Made by a program: the position numbers and the translations under genes
Origin: Halovivax asiaticus JCM 14624
GTDB lineage: Archaea; Halobacteriota; Halobacteria; Halobacteriales; Natrialbaceae
Length of the DNA: 46,617 nt
Assembly (NCBI RefSeq): GCF_000337515.1
Contig: NZ_AOIQ01000003.1
Coordinates: 1-46,617, forward strand
Direction of reading: 5' to 3'
Notes under the pieces: generated by a model
Database searches by the model: none
What the model was told of the DNA's origin: nothing
Seen by the model: the letters and a program-made list of their open reading frames with translations, nothing else
Part shown: in pieces, positions 16,226-25,192 of the stretch
Position numbering within the stretch: the stretch's first letter is position 1
How the letters are laid out: each line of letters begins with the position of its first letter

Positions 16226-16518
16226 ATGAGCAAGCGGAAGATGGCCTTGACGAGGTTCGAATCCACGTCGAACCGGTCTGCGTTCTCGCCGGCACGGTCC
16301 ATCACGCGCTGTTCTTGCGTTTCGTCGACGGTCGGCAACCCCTCGGCGTCTTTGACGCGGGCGATGGAGTCGGCGACGTAGGTTCGACGGGCGATGAGTC
16401 GGACGAGTTCGGAGTCGATCTCTCGAATCTCCGACCTGAGTTCGTCGAGTGACATCTCGTCCGGCGTCGGTTCGAGTCCCGCGTCGTCGGTGTCGTGGGC
16501 TGGATCACTGTCGGTCAT
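16189..16518 (-). CDS. aroQ: Chorismate mutase (AroQ type)
   Basis: This enzyme converts chorismate to prephenate for phenylalanine and tyrosine synthesis. It is 109 residues long. The first 22 residues are an acidic leader; the helical AroQ domain follows (LDELRSEIREIDSELVRLIARRTYVADSIARVK), with the active-site arginines in the first helix and the RVMDRAGENADRF helix later. The ATG at 16518 overlaps the shikimate kinase stop by 4 bp, so the two aromatic-pathway genes form an operon. Its 3' end is duplicated beyond the neighbouring toxin-antitoxin genes. Confidence 0.93.
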   Translation of the reverse strand: MTDSDPAHDTDDAGLEPTPDEMSLDELRSEIREIDSELVRLIARRTYVADSIARVKDAEGLPTVDETQEQRVMDRAGENADRFDVDSNLVKAIFRLLIELNKVEQRERR

Positions 16519-17387
16519 ACGATAGTAGCTCCCTCCGTTCGAGTCGTCGTTCGGATCGTCGTCCCGGGCCGCTCGTCCCAGTCGCGTTCGACGGCGTCGA
16601 GTTGTTCGGCGTCTCCGACCGCGACGAAACTCGGACCCGTTCCGGACAGTGACGCACCCGCTGCGTCCGGGAGAGCCGCGAGTAACGGGTCGGGATCGTA
16701 CCCCAGCGTCGCACAGAAGGCGAAGCCGTTGACGGTCATCGCTTCGACGAATCGGCCCTCGCTCGCGAGTTCGATCGCGAGTTCGGCCATCGGCGCGACG
16801 CGTTCGCAGGCCGCGACGTCGACGGCCGCGCTGAACGCCCGGTCCGGCGGCGTGTAGACGAGGACGTCCCAGTCGACCGTCTCCTGTCCCTCCAGGTCGT
16901 CGGTTGTGTTGTTCGTCACGGTGACGCCGCCGAGCATGCTCGCCGACGCGTCGTCGAATGCCCCCGTGATCGTGACGTCGGCCGCGCGTGCAGCCTCGAC
17001 GCCGAGTCGGCAGGCGTCGATCGGGTTCATCGCGTCGGGACAGTCGAGCGCGTCGAGCGTCGCCAGCACCGTCGCGTTGGCGGCGGCGCTCGAACTCTTC
17101 AGGCCGGCTGCCATCGGCACGGCACTCTCCGTTCGGATCCGGGCGCCGGCGACGGATCGATCGAGCCCGGCTTCGTCGCCCACGGCGTCGAAGACGCGTC
17201 GAACGCACTGTTCGACAAGTTCGGTATCGGCGTCCGGAGCGTCGGCGACGGTCCCTCGGATGTCGCCGTCGCTCGTGAACTCGACCGTGGCGGTGGTCTC
17301 CAGGTCGATCGCGAATGCCGCGCCGTGACCGGTCGCGATAGCGTTGACCACGGTGCCCGCAGCGGGGGCGACGGCCTGTCCGTCCAT
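16515..17387 (-). CDS. aroK: Shikimate kinase, archaeal GHMP type
   Basis: This enzyme phosphorylates shikimate in the aromatic amino acid pathway. It has 290 residues and belongs to the GHMP superfamily rather than the bacterial P-loop kinase family. Visible marks are the N-terminal VAPAAGTVVNAIATGHGAAFAIDL and the ATP loop PMAAGLKSSSAAANAT at 91-106, plus a late GASLSGTGPSFVAVG. The ATG at 17387 begins right at the family start. It is translationally coupled to the chorismate mutase gene downstream. Confidence 0.94.
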   Translation of the reverse strand: MDGQAVAPAAGTVVNAIATGHGAAFAIDLETTATVEFTSDGDIRGTVADAPDADTELVEQCVRRVFDAVGDEAGLDRSVAGARIRTESAVPMAAGLKSSSAAANATVLATLDALDCPDAMNPIDACRLGVEAARAADVTITGAFDDASASMLGGVTVTNNTTDDLEGQETVDWDVLVYTPPDRAFSAAVDVAACERVAPMAELAIELASEGRFVEAMTVNGFAFCATLGYDPDPLLAALPDAAGASLSGTGPSFVAVGDAEQLDAVERDWDERPGTTIRTTTRTEGATIV

Positions 17388-17500
17388 ATCGCCACTCGGC
17401 CGAGGGGCTACTTACCGCTGACGGTGACGGGAGTGATTGCCAGGGAGCGGTCGACGGAGAGAAACACAGTCTTTAGGCGTACCAAGCCGTACGAGCGGCT

Positions 17501-17929
17501 ATGAGCACGCGTTCGGAAGTCGCCCCCAGTACGCTCGAAGTGGATCTCGTCGACGGCGGGATCGTCGTCAGGTACCTGGACGGGCGAGAGGTGTTTTATC
17601 ACGGGCCGCCGGAGCCGGTCGAGTCGTCGCTCACGACACCGCCAGGCAAGACCGTGCACGTACTCGTCACCGACGAGGACGGCGTCGAAGGTGTGATGAC
17701 GTACGTGAACGACCTGAAGACGGACGCCGAGATCCTCGAATCGACCGGTGTCGGTCGGGTGCTGATCGAGCAGGGAGAACGGTCCGTGCTCTTCCCTGGC
17801 GTCTCGGCAGCGGCCGAGGGCCACTCCGTCACGGTCAGCGTCGAACCAGCGGTCGTCGATGGCCGTGTTTTCGTCTTCGCCGAAGACGAGTTCAGCGAAC
17901 GTGCGTACGAACTCGTCACCGAGACGTAG
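17501..17929 (+). CDS. DUF5796 family protein
   Basis: A 142-residue acidic, mostly beta protein that I recognise as the haloarchaeal DUF5796 family (LEVDLVDGGIVVRYLDGREVFYHGPP and VHVLVTDEDGVEGVMTYVNDLKTDAEILESTGVGRVLIEQG). No function is known to me. It has no membrane segment and no cysteine. It diverges from the shikimate kinase gene across a 113-bp gap with a TTTAGGCGT TATA-like element around 17471-17479, which would give a near-leaderless transcript. Confidence 0.75.
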   Translation: MSTRSEVAPSTLEVDLVDGGIVVRYLDGREVFYHGPPEPVESSLTTPPGKTVHVLVTDEDGVEGVMTYVNDLKTDAEILESTGVGRVLIEQGERSVLFPGVSAAAEGHSVTVSVEPAVVDGRVFVFAEDEFSERAYELVTET

Positions 17930-18062
17930 TCGATCGAGCTCCTCTCGGAACCTCGATCGGTCTCCCGACAACGGAGACGAACGCGTACGCTCGTGAGTCA
18001 CCACCACAGCGTCCCGACGAGTCTCGTCTCTCGGTAACTCTGTCTGCTACCGAATCAGGCTC

Positions 18063-18197
18063 TCACTGGATGTAGATCGGATCTTCCTCGTCGCAATTGC
18101 CTTCGTGCGTGGTCGCATCGTCCCTATCGTCGAACAGCATGCCGCAGCCGTCGCACTCGTACCACGTCTCACCGTCCCGCTCGGTTTCGGCGACCAT
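18063..18197 (-). CDS. Small C2HC-type zinc-finger protein, DUF7128-like
   Basis: A short gene of 44 residues from the ATG at 18197 (an ATG at 18230 would give 55). It contains one finger: WYECDGCGMLFDDRDDATTH, then ENC-like GNC, ending EDPIYIQ. The C-x2-C plus H-x3-C ligand pattern and the PIYIQ end match a conserved haloarchaeal micro-protein family. I prefer the second ATG because family members begin close to the finger. Single-finger micro-proteins of this kind are usually regulators, but none is shown here. It diverges from the CDC48 gene. Confidence 0.7.
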   Translation of the reverse strand: MVAETERDGETWYECDGCGMLFDDRDDATTHEGNCDEEDPIYIQ

Positions 18198-18344
18198 GTC
18201 GGCGACAACGGGCCGTGATCGGAAATGCATTGTGTCGTGTTACCATAACCTTGGGAGATGGGGCACAAACGGTCCCTGATTCTGGCCCCTGGCCACACTG
18301 CCGGCGAGGATAATTCTCAAGGTGACAGCCACGTAAGACCTCCC

Positions 18345-20528
18345 ATGAGCGAGTCGGACACTGACGGAGTACGCCTTTCGGTGCGTGCAGCCGAGAAGCG
18401 AGACGCCGGGCGAGGCGTGGCCAGAATACCGGAACCGGCCCGCCGCGCACTCGGTGTGCTGAGCGGGGATTCGGTGGTTATCGAGGGGACGGACTCGACC
18501 GTCGCGAAGATGTGGCCGGCCGATCCGACGGTGGACGACACCGTCGTCCAGATCGACGCCGACGCGCGCGCCAATGCAGGGGTGCACGTCGGAGATAGCG
18601 TCACGGTGCGTCCGCTCGATGGCTCGTCGATCTCGCCGGCAGACGAAGTCGTCCTGGCCGCACCCACCGTCGCCAACGAGGCCGAGACCAACCTTACCGA
18701 ACGGGTCGCGAACCAGAAACTCAGAAATCGGCCCGTTCGGGCCGGCGAGCAGATCAGAATCGAGGGGGTCGCCGGGGAACCGTTCCGGGTCGTCGCGACC
18801 GTTCCCGACGGTGACGTTCGCATCACGACCGACACGGACGTCGTCGTGAGCAATGGACCAGACGCGACGGACGTTGGTGACCGGGCTAAAGTGAACGCCG
18901 ACCAGACGGATCAACCGGCCGCGACAGGTGCCCGATCACAGCCCGCTTCGGGGGCCACGTACGAGGACATCGGCGGGCTCGACGAGGAACTCGAACTCGT
19001 CCGCGAGATGATCGAGCTCCCGCTGTCGGAGCCGGCACTCTTCCAGCGACTCGGCGTGGAGCCCCCATCCGGCGTCCTCCTGTACGGACCGCCCGGCACT
19101 GGCAAGACCCTGATCGCACGGGCCGTCGCGAACGAGGTGGACGCCCACTTCATCTCCATCTCCGGCCCGGAGATCATGTCGAAGTACAAGGGTGAGTCCG
19201 AGGAGAAACTGCGGGAAGCGTTCGAACGCGCCCGCGAGGAGTCGCCGACGATCATCTTCTTCGACGAGATCGACTCCATCGCGAGCGCGCGTGACGGCGA
19301 CGCCGACGCCGAGAGCCGCATCGTCGGGCAACTCCTCTCGCTGATGGACGGTCTCGACGGCCGTGGTGACGTCATCGTGATCGGTGCGACCAATCGGGTG
19401 GACGCGCTGGATCAAGCGCTCCGTCGGGGCGGGCGCTTCGATCGTGAAATACAGATCGGCGTGCCGGACGAGGCCGGTCGTCACGAAATCCTCGAAGTTC
19501 ACACGCGCGGTATGCCGCTTTCGGACGACGTCTCGATCGAGACGCTCGCCTCACGAACGCACGGGTTCGTCGGGGCCGATCTCGACTCGGTCGCCAGTGA
19601 GGCGGCGATGGCGGCGATTCGTCGCCGGCCCGCAGACGAAGCTGCGCGCACCGAGTGGAACGCGGACCCGGTCGTCACGCGGGCCGATTTCGACACCGCA
19701 CTCGCGTCGGTCGAACCGTCGGCGATGCGCGAGTACGTCGCCGAGTCGCCGGACACGGACTTCGACGATGTCGGCGGACTCGACTCGGCGAAACGCACGC
19801 TGACCGAATCGGTCGAGTGGCCCCTCACGTACGACAAGCTCTTCGAGCAGACGAACACCGATCCGCCGGCCGGCGTCCTCCTGTACGGGCCGCCTGGGAC
19901 CGGCAAGACGCTCCTCGCCCGGGCGCTCGCCGGCGAGACGGACGTCAATTTCGTTCAGGTCGACGGGCCGGAGGTACTTGACCGGTACGTCGGCGAGAGC
20001 GAGAAGGCGATTCGGAAGCTCTTCGAGCGCGCCCGGCAGTCGGCACCCTCGATCATCTTCATCGACGAGATCGACGCCCTCGTCGGGCGACGTGGCGAGA
20101 GCCACGAGGTCACCGAGCGCGTGGTCTCGCAACTGCTCACGGAACTCGACGGCATGCGCGAAAACCCCAATCTCGTCGTCCTGGCCGCGACGAACCGGAT
20201 GGACGATCTGGATCCAGCCCTGCTCCGCCCCGGGCGCCTCGACACGCACGTCCTGGTCCCGGAACCGGACCGCCCAGCGCGCGAGAAGATCCTCGCGGTC
20301 CACGCGAGCGATAAACCGCTGGCCGACGACGTGGATCTGGCCGAACTCGCCGCGGAACTCGAGGGGACGACTGGCGCAGATATCGAGGCCATCGTCCGCG
20401 ATGCATCGATGCACGCCATCCGCGATGTCGCCGACCGCTACGACGATCCCGACGAGGCGAACGAGCGGGCCGACGAGGTCGTCATCGAACGCGAACACAT
20501 CGAGCGCGCCCGCGAGACGGTCGAGTAA
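18345..20528 (+). CDS. cdc48: CDC48/VCP-type AAA ATPase
   Basis: Encodes 727 residues. The N-domain occupies about 8-170 (double-psi barrel LSVRAAEKRDAGRGVARIPE, then a second beta subdomain). D1 has Walker A GPPGTGKT at 248-255, Walker B with DEID at 307-310 and the ALRRGGRFDRE arginine-finger loop. D2 has Walker A at 515-522, DEID at 574-577 and LLRPGRLDTH. Archaeal CDC48 hexamers unfold proteins, often handing them to the proteasome. A linker of about 30 polar residues separates the N-domain from D1. The ATG at 18345 is chosen because it precedes the N-domain directly, with TATA-like GATAATTCTC about 35 nt upstream. An upstream ATG would add a poor leader. Confidence 0.95.
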   Translation: MSESDTDGVRLSVRAAEKRDAGRGVARIPEPARRALGVLSGDSVVIEGTDSTVAKMWPADPTVDDTVVQIDADARANAGVHVGDSVTVRPLDGSSISPADEVVLAAPTVANEAETNLTERVANQKLRNRPVRAGEQIRIEGVAGEPFRVVATVPDGDVRITTDTDVVVSNGPDATDVGDRAKVNADQTDQPAATGARSQPASGATYEDIGGLDEELELVREMIELPLSEPALFQRLGVEPPSGVLLYGPPGTGKTLIARAVANEVDAHFISISGPEIMSKYKGESEEKLREAFERAREESPTIIFFDEIDSIASARDGDADAESRIVGQLLSLMDGLDGRGDVIVIGATNRVDALDQALRRGGRFDREIQIGVPDEAGRHEILEVHTRGMPLSDDVSIETLASRTHGFVGADLDSVASEAAMAAIRRRPADEAARTEWNADPVVTRADFDTALASVEPSAMREYVAESPDTDFDDVGGLDSAKRTLTESVEWPLTYDKLFEQTNTDPPAGVLLYGPPGTGKTLLARALAGETDVNFVQVDGPEVLDRYVGESEKAIRKLFERARQSAPSIIFIDEIDALVGRRGESHEVTERVVSQLLTELDGMRENPNLVVLAATNRMDDLDPALLRPGRLDTHVLVPEPDRPAREKILAVHASDKPLADDVDLAELAAELEGTTGADIEAIVRDASMHAIRDVADRYDDPDEANERADEVVIEREHIERARETVE

Positions 20529-20603
20529 CACGAGTTGGGCTTTCCTCCCTGAGCGTCGTCGAGTGGACTCGAATCGGCCCTAGACATCCACACACGGCCA
20601 CTT

Positions 20604-21242
20604 CTACACGTCGTCGCCGTCGGGTTCTGCCTCGTCGAGAATAATCGTCTCCCCGGCAGTGGTTTTGTCTCCGGGCGACACCTGCACCTCGTCGAGCGAT
20701 ACCGACGGGGCGAACACGACGTCCACCCGGCTGCCGAAGGCGATGTGGCCGATACGTTCGCCCCGCGAGAGCGTGTTGCTTGCCTCGGTGTACGGCGTGA
20801 TTCGCCTGGCGAAGGCACCAGCGATCATGGTCACCTCCTGGATGGGCGGAGCGCGGTCGTCGGCATCGGCGGCGACCCGCACGTGTACACGCTCGTTGCG
20901 GTCCGAGTCCTTCGAGAACGCCGGGCGGTGGGCACCGGGTGTGTGTTCTACGTCCGTCACCTGCCCGTCGACAGGTGAGCGGATCACGTGGACGTCCCAG
21001 ACGTTCATGAAGATACCGAGTCGGACGGTCTCACCTTCCTTTCTGAGCACGGAGACCTTCCCGTGCGCCGGCGCGACGACACCTGACGGCGGCGTTGAGC
21101 GCTCCGGATCGCGGAAGAACCAGAGCACGAACCCGCCCAGCGCGAACAGGCCGAGTCCGGCGAGGGGGTGGACGAAGAAACCGAACGGGGCGGCGAGTAG
21201 CGGTCCGGCCGCGTAGCGCCACGCCCCCGGTGCGACGTTCAT
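20604..21242 (-). CDS. asd: Phosphatidylserine/archaetidylserine decarboxylase
   Basis: This enzyme decarboxylates the serine headgroup of a phospholipid to ethanolamine; in archaea the substrate is archaetidylserine. It has 212 residues, the short form of the family. Two hydrophobic helices at 11-43 anchor it. The core FRDPERSTPPSGVVAPAHGKV and NVWDVHVIRSPVDG are diagnostic. The GS pair at 170-171 (IGHIAFGSRVDV) is the self-cleavage site that creates the pyruvoyl group. The ATG at 21242 is favoured over one 14 codons upstream because the family starts MNxAPGAWxYA. It lies about 100 bp downstream of lhr on the same strand. Confidence 0.93.
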   Translation of the reverse strand: MNVAPGAWRYAAGPLLAAPFGFFVHPLAGLGLFALGGFVLWFFRDPERSTPPSGVVAPAHGKVSVLRKEGETVRLGIFMNVWDVHVIRSPVDGQVTDVEHTPGAHRPAFSKDSDRNERVHVRVAADADDRAPPIQEVTMIAGAFARRITPYTEASNTLSRGERIGHIAFGSRVDVVFAPSVSLDEVQVSPGDKTTAGETIILDEAEPDGDDV

Positions 21243-21348
21243 ACGGGTCGTTGGCCACGGGTTCGTTTGATCGTTTCGTGTCACCCATCGGTGGTGGACG
21301 GGGAGGGAGACCGCAACGGACGTAGCGGCTGATTCGATTCTCGGACGG

Positions 21349-24243
21349 CTAATCCCAGAACGATTGGGTGCGTGCGTACTGGCGTTCCTGTCTGAGGATG
21401 TCGCGATAGAATTCGTCTTCGTCCTCGCGAAGTTTGTTGATGATCCGGGCGGCGTTGTGCGGCCCGACGCCGCGGGCGGCCATCGCGATCACGGCCTGTT
21501 TGCCGTGGCTCTGGACGAGACTCGCCGCGTGGAACGCGCGTTCGGTCTGTTCGCGTTGCTCGTCGGATTTCTCCTCGGCCCGAACCGCGTCGACCACCTC
21601 GTCGGCCCACGGATTGAGCGAGGCGATGCGAGTGGACCCACACTCCGGACACTCCGGTTGCTCGGGGACGCGGCGAACCTTCGTCCGCGAGAGCCACTCG
21701 GTGCAGTGGGTACACAACAGAATCACGCGGTCGTCCCGGATGCGATCCCTCACGGTCTGAATGATACTCGCGTCCGCGTTGTCGGGGGCAAGTAACTCTT
21801 TCCCGGAGGAGTGACCGCCGGTTCCGACCGACGTCCGCCCACGGACGATTTCGACGGTAATCTCGTCCGATTGAATCGATTCGAGGACGCCTGCGGCCGC
21901 GTCCGGATCGAGATCCTCGTGGAACACTTCGCGGACCGCCTCCGCGTACATGGGTGTGTCTTCGAGCGCGGCCAGCAATCGGTCGTTGGACAGCCTGGCC
22001 GAGCCGTCCCAGCGCTTGAGCGCGCCGAACTTGCCGGAGACCTGCGCGAGGCGGAAGGCGAGCGCATCGGAGTTTTTGAGCCCGAGCTCGACGATGGTCT
22101 CGACGTGGGCGGGGTCGGTCTCCTCGAGAATCGCCACGACGTCGCTGGTCGCGATGCTCGTCGGCACTTCGAGTTCGATCCGATACGGGTCGGTCTCGAG
22201 GCCGATCGACGACCCGGACTGCTGACCGAGGAGGGCAGAGAGGACGCGCCCGAGCGTCTCGTTGGTCTTGTGTCCGAGACAGGCGTTGACGACGACGTCC
22301 CGGCCCTGTCGTTCGAGCACGATCCGATCCGTCGTCGGCATCGCATGTTCGGCGTCGATCTGTCGTTCGAGCTGTGAAAGGGCCGACGAGAGCGTCTTCC
22401 GATCGCTCGGGTATCGCGTCTCGAGTTCGCGAGCGACCGCGTCCTCGTCCGCACCGCCTGCGAATTGCGGTTCGGCGACGGTCCGAATTTCACCGACCTC
22501 CTGGGCAACGTCGTAGGGGACTGGGATCTCCTGACCGATCCAGGAGGGTACCTCACCCGCGGGGTCCTCGATGGGGCTCACCTTCACGACACCCTCGTCG
22601 TCGTCCACCTCGGCGATGCGCCACATTTCGCCGCGCTGGATGAATATCTCGCCCGGGGAGGCGAAGTTGACGACGAACCGTTCGTCGAGCGTCCCAATCT
22701 GGCCGCCGGAGGCGATGTCGTGAACCTCGTAGGTCTCCTCGTCCGGGATCATCGAGAGGTTGGCGTAGACGTACTGCCAGGTACTGCCGCTGGTCTCGAT
22801 CCGATCCTCGGCCTCGTCGAACCAGACGATCCGGTTGCGGTGGAGCTCCGAGAGTACCTCGCGGAACGTCTCCTCTGTCAGGTCACGGAAGGGGTACGCT
22901 CGCGAGACGATCTCGTAGGCGTCGTCGACGAACGTATCGCCGGCACTGTGGACGATCGCGGGGACCTGGTTCGCGACGACGTCCAGACTCCCCTCGTGAA
23001 TGCCAGCGTCCTCGACCTGCCCCTGACGGGCTCGTCGGGCGATGGCGATCGCCTCGAACGTATCGTCGGCCCGCGTCGTGACGATCGTCCCCGAGGAAAC
23101 CTCGTCCATGCGGTGGCCCGCCCGGCCGATGCGCTGGAGGAGTCGGGCGACCTGTCGCGGACTCTGGTACTGAACGACGTGATCGACCCGACCCACGTCG
23201 ATGCCGAGTTCCATCGAGGAAGTACACAGTAAGGCGTCCAACTCGCCCGCCTTGAAGTCATCTTCCACCTCGATTCGGGCGGACTTCGACAGCGAACCGT
23301 GGTGGACGCCGATCGGAAGGTCGAGTTCGCGAAATCGCGAACCGAGCGCCTCCGCGGTCTGGCGCGTGTTCACGAAGACGAGCGTCGATTCGTTCTCGGC
23401 GACGATGTCCCGGATGAGCCGGACGTGGCTCGCCGTGGTTACCTCCGTCATCAGTTTCCCCGCGAGGTCGCGATCCTCGTCGGTGACGGTCGGTTCGCGA
23501 ACGGTGACGTCGACGTTACTCCCGACGTCGATCTCCCGAATATCGCAGGGTCGCCCGCCGGTGAGGAACTGTCCAACAGCCGCTGGATCTCCCACCGTCG
23601 CGGAGAGGCCGATTCGCTGGACGGGGCCGGCGAGCTCGACCAGCCGCTCCATCGCAATCGAGAGCTGCGCGCCTCGTTTCGACGCGGCGAGTTCGTGCAC
23701 TTCGTCGACCACGATATGCGAAAGATCGGCCAGCGCGTCGCGCAACCGCTCGCCGGTAAGCATCGCCTGGATGGTCTCGGGCGTCGTTATCAGGACGTCC
23801 GGGGGATTCTCGGCCTGCTTGCTCCGCTGGTACTGTGTGGTATCGCCGTGGCGGACGTCGACGGACACGTCGAGTTCGTCGCCCCACCACTCCAGTCGGT
23901 CGAGCATGTCCCGGTTGAGCGCCCGAAGCGGCGTCACGTACAGCGCGCGAAACCCGTCGGTCTCCTCGTCGCTCGCCGTTCCGGCCTCGCCACCGTCACT
24001 CACTCCCGCTCCAGTTCGTCGGGCTTCGCGCCGCGCCGAGACGATATCGTCGAAGACGGGCAACATCGCCGTCTCGGTCTTCCCGCTCCCCGTCGGGGCG
24101 ATCACAAGCGTGTTATCCCCCGCGGCGAGCGGTGGAATCGCCAGTCGCTGTGGCGCGGTCGGCGTCGAGAAGCCGCGATCGGAGAGGGCCTCGCGGACGG
24201 CCGGACCCAGGTGGGTAAACGCCGCCGCGTCCCCGTCAGTCAT
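21349..24243 (-). CDS. lhr: Lhr-type DEAD/DEAH superfamily 2 helicase
   Basis: Encodes 964 residues. RecA1 has Walker A APTGSGKT at 49-56, TPLRALN and DEVH at 180-183 followed by ASKRGAQLSIAMERL. RecA2 contains STLVFVNTRQTAEALGSRF, SMELGIDVGRVDHVVQYQSP and RLLQRIGRAGHR. A winged-helix and beta-barrel part follows, and near the C-terminus lies a four-cysteine zinc module (LCTHCTEW ... PECPECGSTRI). Lhr proteins are 3'-to-5' DNA or RNA:DNA helicases linked to repair. The start at 24243 is the ATG before MTDGDAAAF; a longer version adds nine residues. It follows rpe by 83 bp on the same strand. Confidence 0.95.
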   Translation of the reverse strand: MTDGDAAAFTHLGPAVREALSDRGFSTPTAPQRLAIPPLAAGDNTLVIAPTGSGKTETAMLPVFDDIVSARREARRTGAGVSDGGEAGTASDEETDGFRALYVTPLRALNRDMLDRLEWWGDELDVSVDVRHGDTTQYQRSKQAENPPDVLITTPETIQAMLTGERLRDALADLSHIVVDEVHELAASKRGAQLSIAMERLVELAGPVQRIGLSATVGDPAAVGQFLTGGRPCDIREIDVGSNVDVTVREPTVTDEDRDLAGKLMTEVTTASHVRLIRDIVAENESTLVFVNTRQTAEALGSRFRELDLPIGVHHGSLSKSARIEVEDDFKAGELDALLCTSSMELGIDVGRVDHVVQYQSPRQVARLLQRIGRAGHRMDEVSSGTIVTTRADDTFEAIAIARRARQGQVEDAGIHEGSLDVVANQVPAIVHSAGDTFVDDAYEIVSRAYPFRDLTEETFREVLSELHRNRIVWFDEAEDRIETSGSTWQYVYANLSMIPDEETYEVHDIASGGQIGTLDERFVVNFASPGEIFIQRGEMWRIAEVDDDEGVVKVSPIEDPAGEVPSWIGQEIPVPYDVAQEVGEIRTVAEPQFAGGADEDAVARELETRYPSDRKTLSSALSQLERQIDAEHAMPTTDRIVLERQGRDVVVNACLGHKTNETLGRVLSALLGQQSGSSIGLETDPYRIELEVPTSIATSDVVAILEETDPAHVETIVELGLKNSDALAFRLAQVSGKFGALKRWDGSARLSNDRLLAALEDTPMYAEAVREVFHEDLDPDAAAGVLESIQSDEITVEIVRGRTSVGTGGHSSGKELLAPDNADASIIQTVRDRIRDDRVILLCTHCTEWLSRTKVRRVPEQPECPECGSTRIASLNPWADEVVDAVRAEEKSDEQREQTERAFHAASLVQSHGKQAVIAMAARGVGPHNAARIINKLREDEDEFYRDILRQERQYARTQSFWD

Positions 24244-24326
24244 CGCCGTCCATAGGGACGAACGCTCCATAAGCCCATTGTTCTCGGATCGCAGTCCCCA
24301 CGGTCACCGCGTCCGAACGGGGTCTC

Positions 24327-25190
24327 TCAGATGGACTCGTAGGGACCGAGTCGCGTTCCGTCGAGCAGGTACGCTTCACCCGTCCGGAGTCCATCCGGAA
24401 GCATCGGTGAGAGAAACGATTGCCCCTCGACGTTGATCCACGTGCCACCGGCGAGCTCGTTGAACGCCGGGAACACGACGAACTCGAGTCCGTCGCTGGG
24501 AGTGACTGATCCCGTGTCGGTATCGACGTGGTCGGCCCCGTCGGTCGCATCGTCGTCGTCCTGAGCCGCTGGTCCCCCAGGGCCGAGTTTCGCCCGATCG
24601 AGTTCGCCGCGGAACCAGACGGACTCGACGCGACTGCCGCCGACTTCGTCTTCGAGACGGACACACGGGTGTTCGTGGCCAAAACAGAGCACGTCGGCCT
24701 CGATGGCCGTTGTTGTCGGCCAGCTATGACCGTGACAGACGCCGATGGCGCCGAGCCGGCCCCCATCGCCATCGAGCACCGTCAACTCGGTCGCGCCGGT
24801 GGCCGACCCCGGTCGCCCGCGACTCGCGTCGTCGATCACCTCCTGCAACCACGATTCGATCGCGCCGTCGTGATTGCCCTTGACGAGCGTGACGGGGATC
24901 GGCGGCAACGACTCGAACAGCACCTCGATCTCCCCACGTTCGGCCCCACCGGGATCACCGATCGAGTGCATCAGATCGCCGAGGACGACCAGTCGGTCGG
25001 CATCGGTTTGATCGAGGAGAGCACAGAGCCGCTCGCGACGGTCCTCGGCCTGGCTCGGTACCTGTACGCCACGTTCGTACCGGAGCGCGGCCTCGATACC
25101 GGCGTGGTAGTCGGCGACGAACAGTGTCCGGTCACCATCGATCGAACCGACCGCAGCGGGTTCCCCGGGGATCGGTTCGACGTGGCTCAT
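24327..25190 (-). CDS. rpe: RPA-associated metallophosphoesterase (Rpe/PdeM-like)
   Basis: Encodes 287 residues of the calcineurin-like phosphoesterase fold with all five metal motifs: VADYHAG (Asp27, His29), VLGDLMHS at 69-76, KGNHDGA around 104-110, VCHGHSWP and CFGHEHP. Homologues next to bacterial Lhr-like helicases are manganese-dependent DNA endonucleases (PdeM), and Haloferax volcanii has an rpa-rpap-rpe arrangement. An acidic loop (DDDDATDGADHVDTDTG) sits near the C-terminus. The start ATG at 25190 is two bases after the rpap stop. Nuclease activity is inferred from family and neighbours. Confidence 0.88.
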   Translation of the reverse strand: MSHVEPIPGEPAAVGSIDGDRTLFVADYHAGIEAALRYERGVQVPSQAEDRRERLCALLDQTDADRLVVLGDLMHSIGDPGGAERGEIEVLFESLPPIPVTLVKGNHDGAIESWLQEVIDDASRGRPGSATGATELTVLDGDGGRLGAIGVCHGHSWPTTTAIEADVLCFGHEHPCVRLEDEVGGSRVESVWFRGELDRAKLGPGGPAAQDDDDATDGADHVDTDTGSVTPSDGLEFVVFPAFNELAGGTWINVEGQSFLSPMLPDGLRTGEAYLLDGTRLGPYESI

Positions 25191-25192
25191 GC

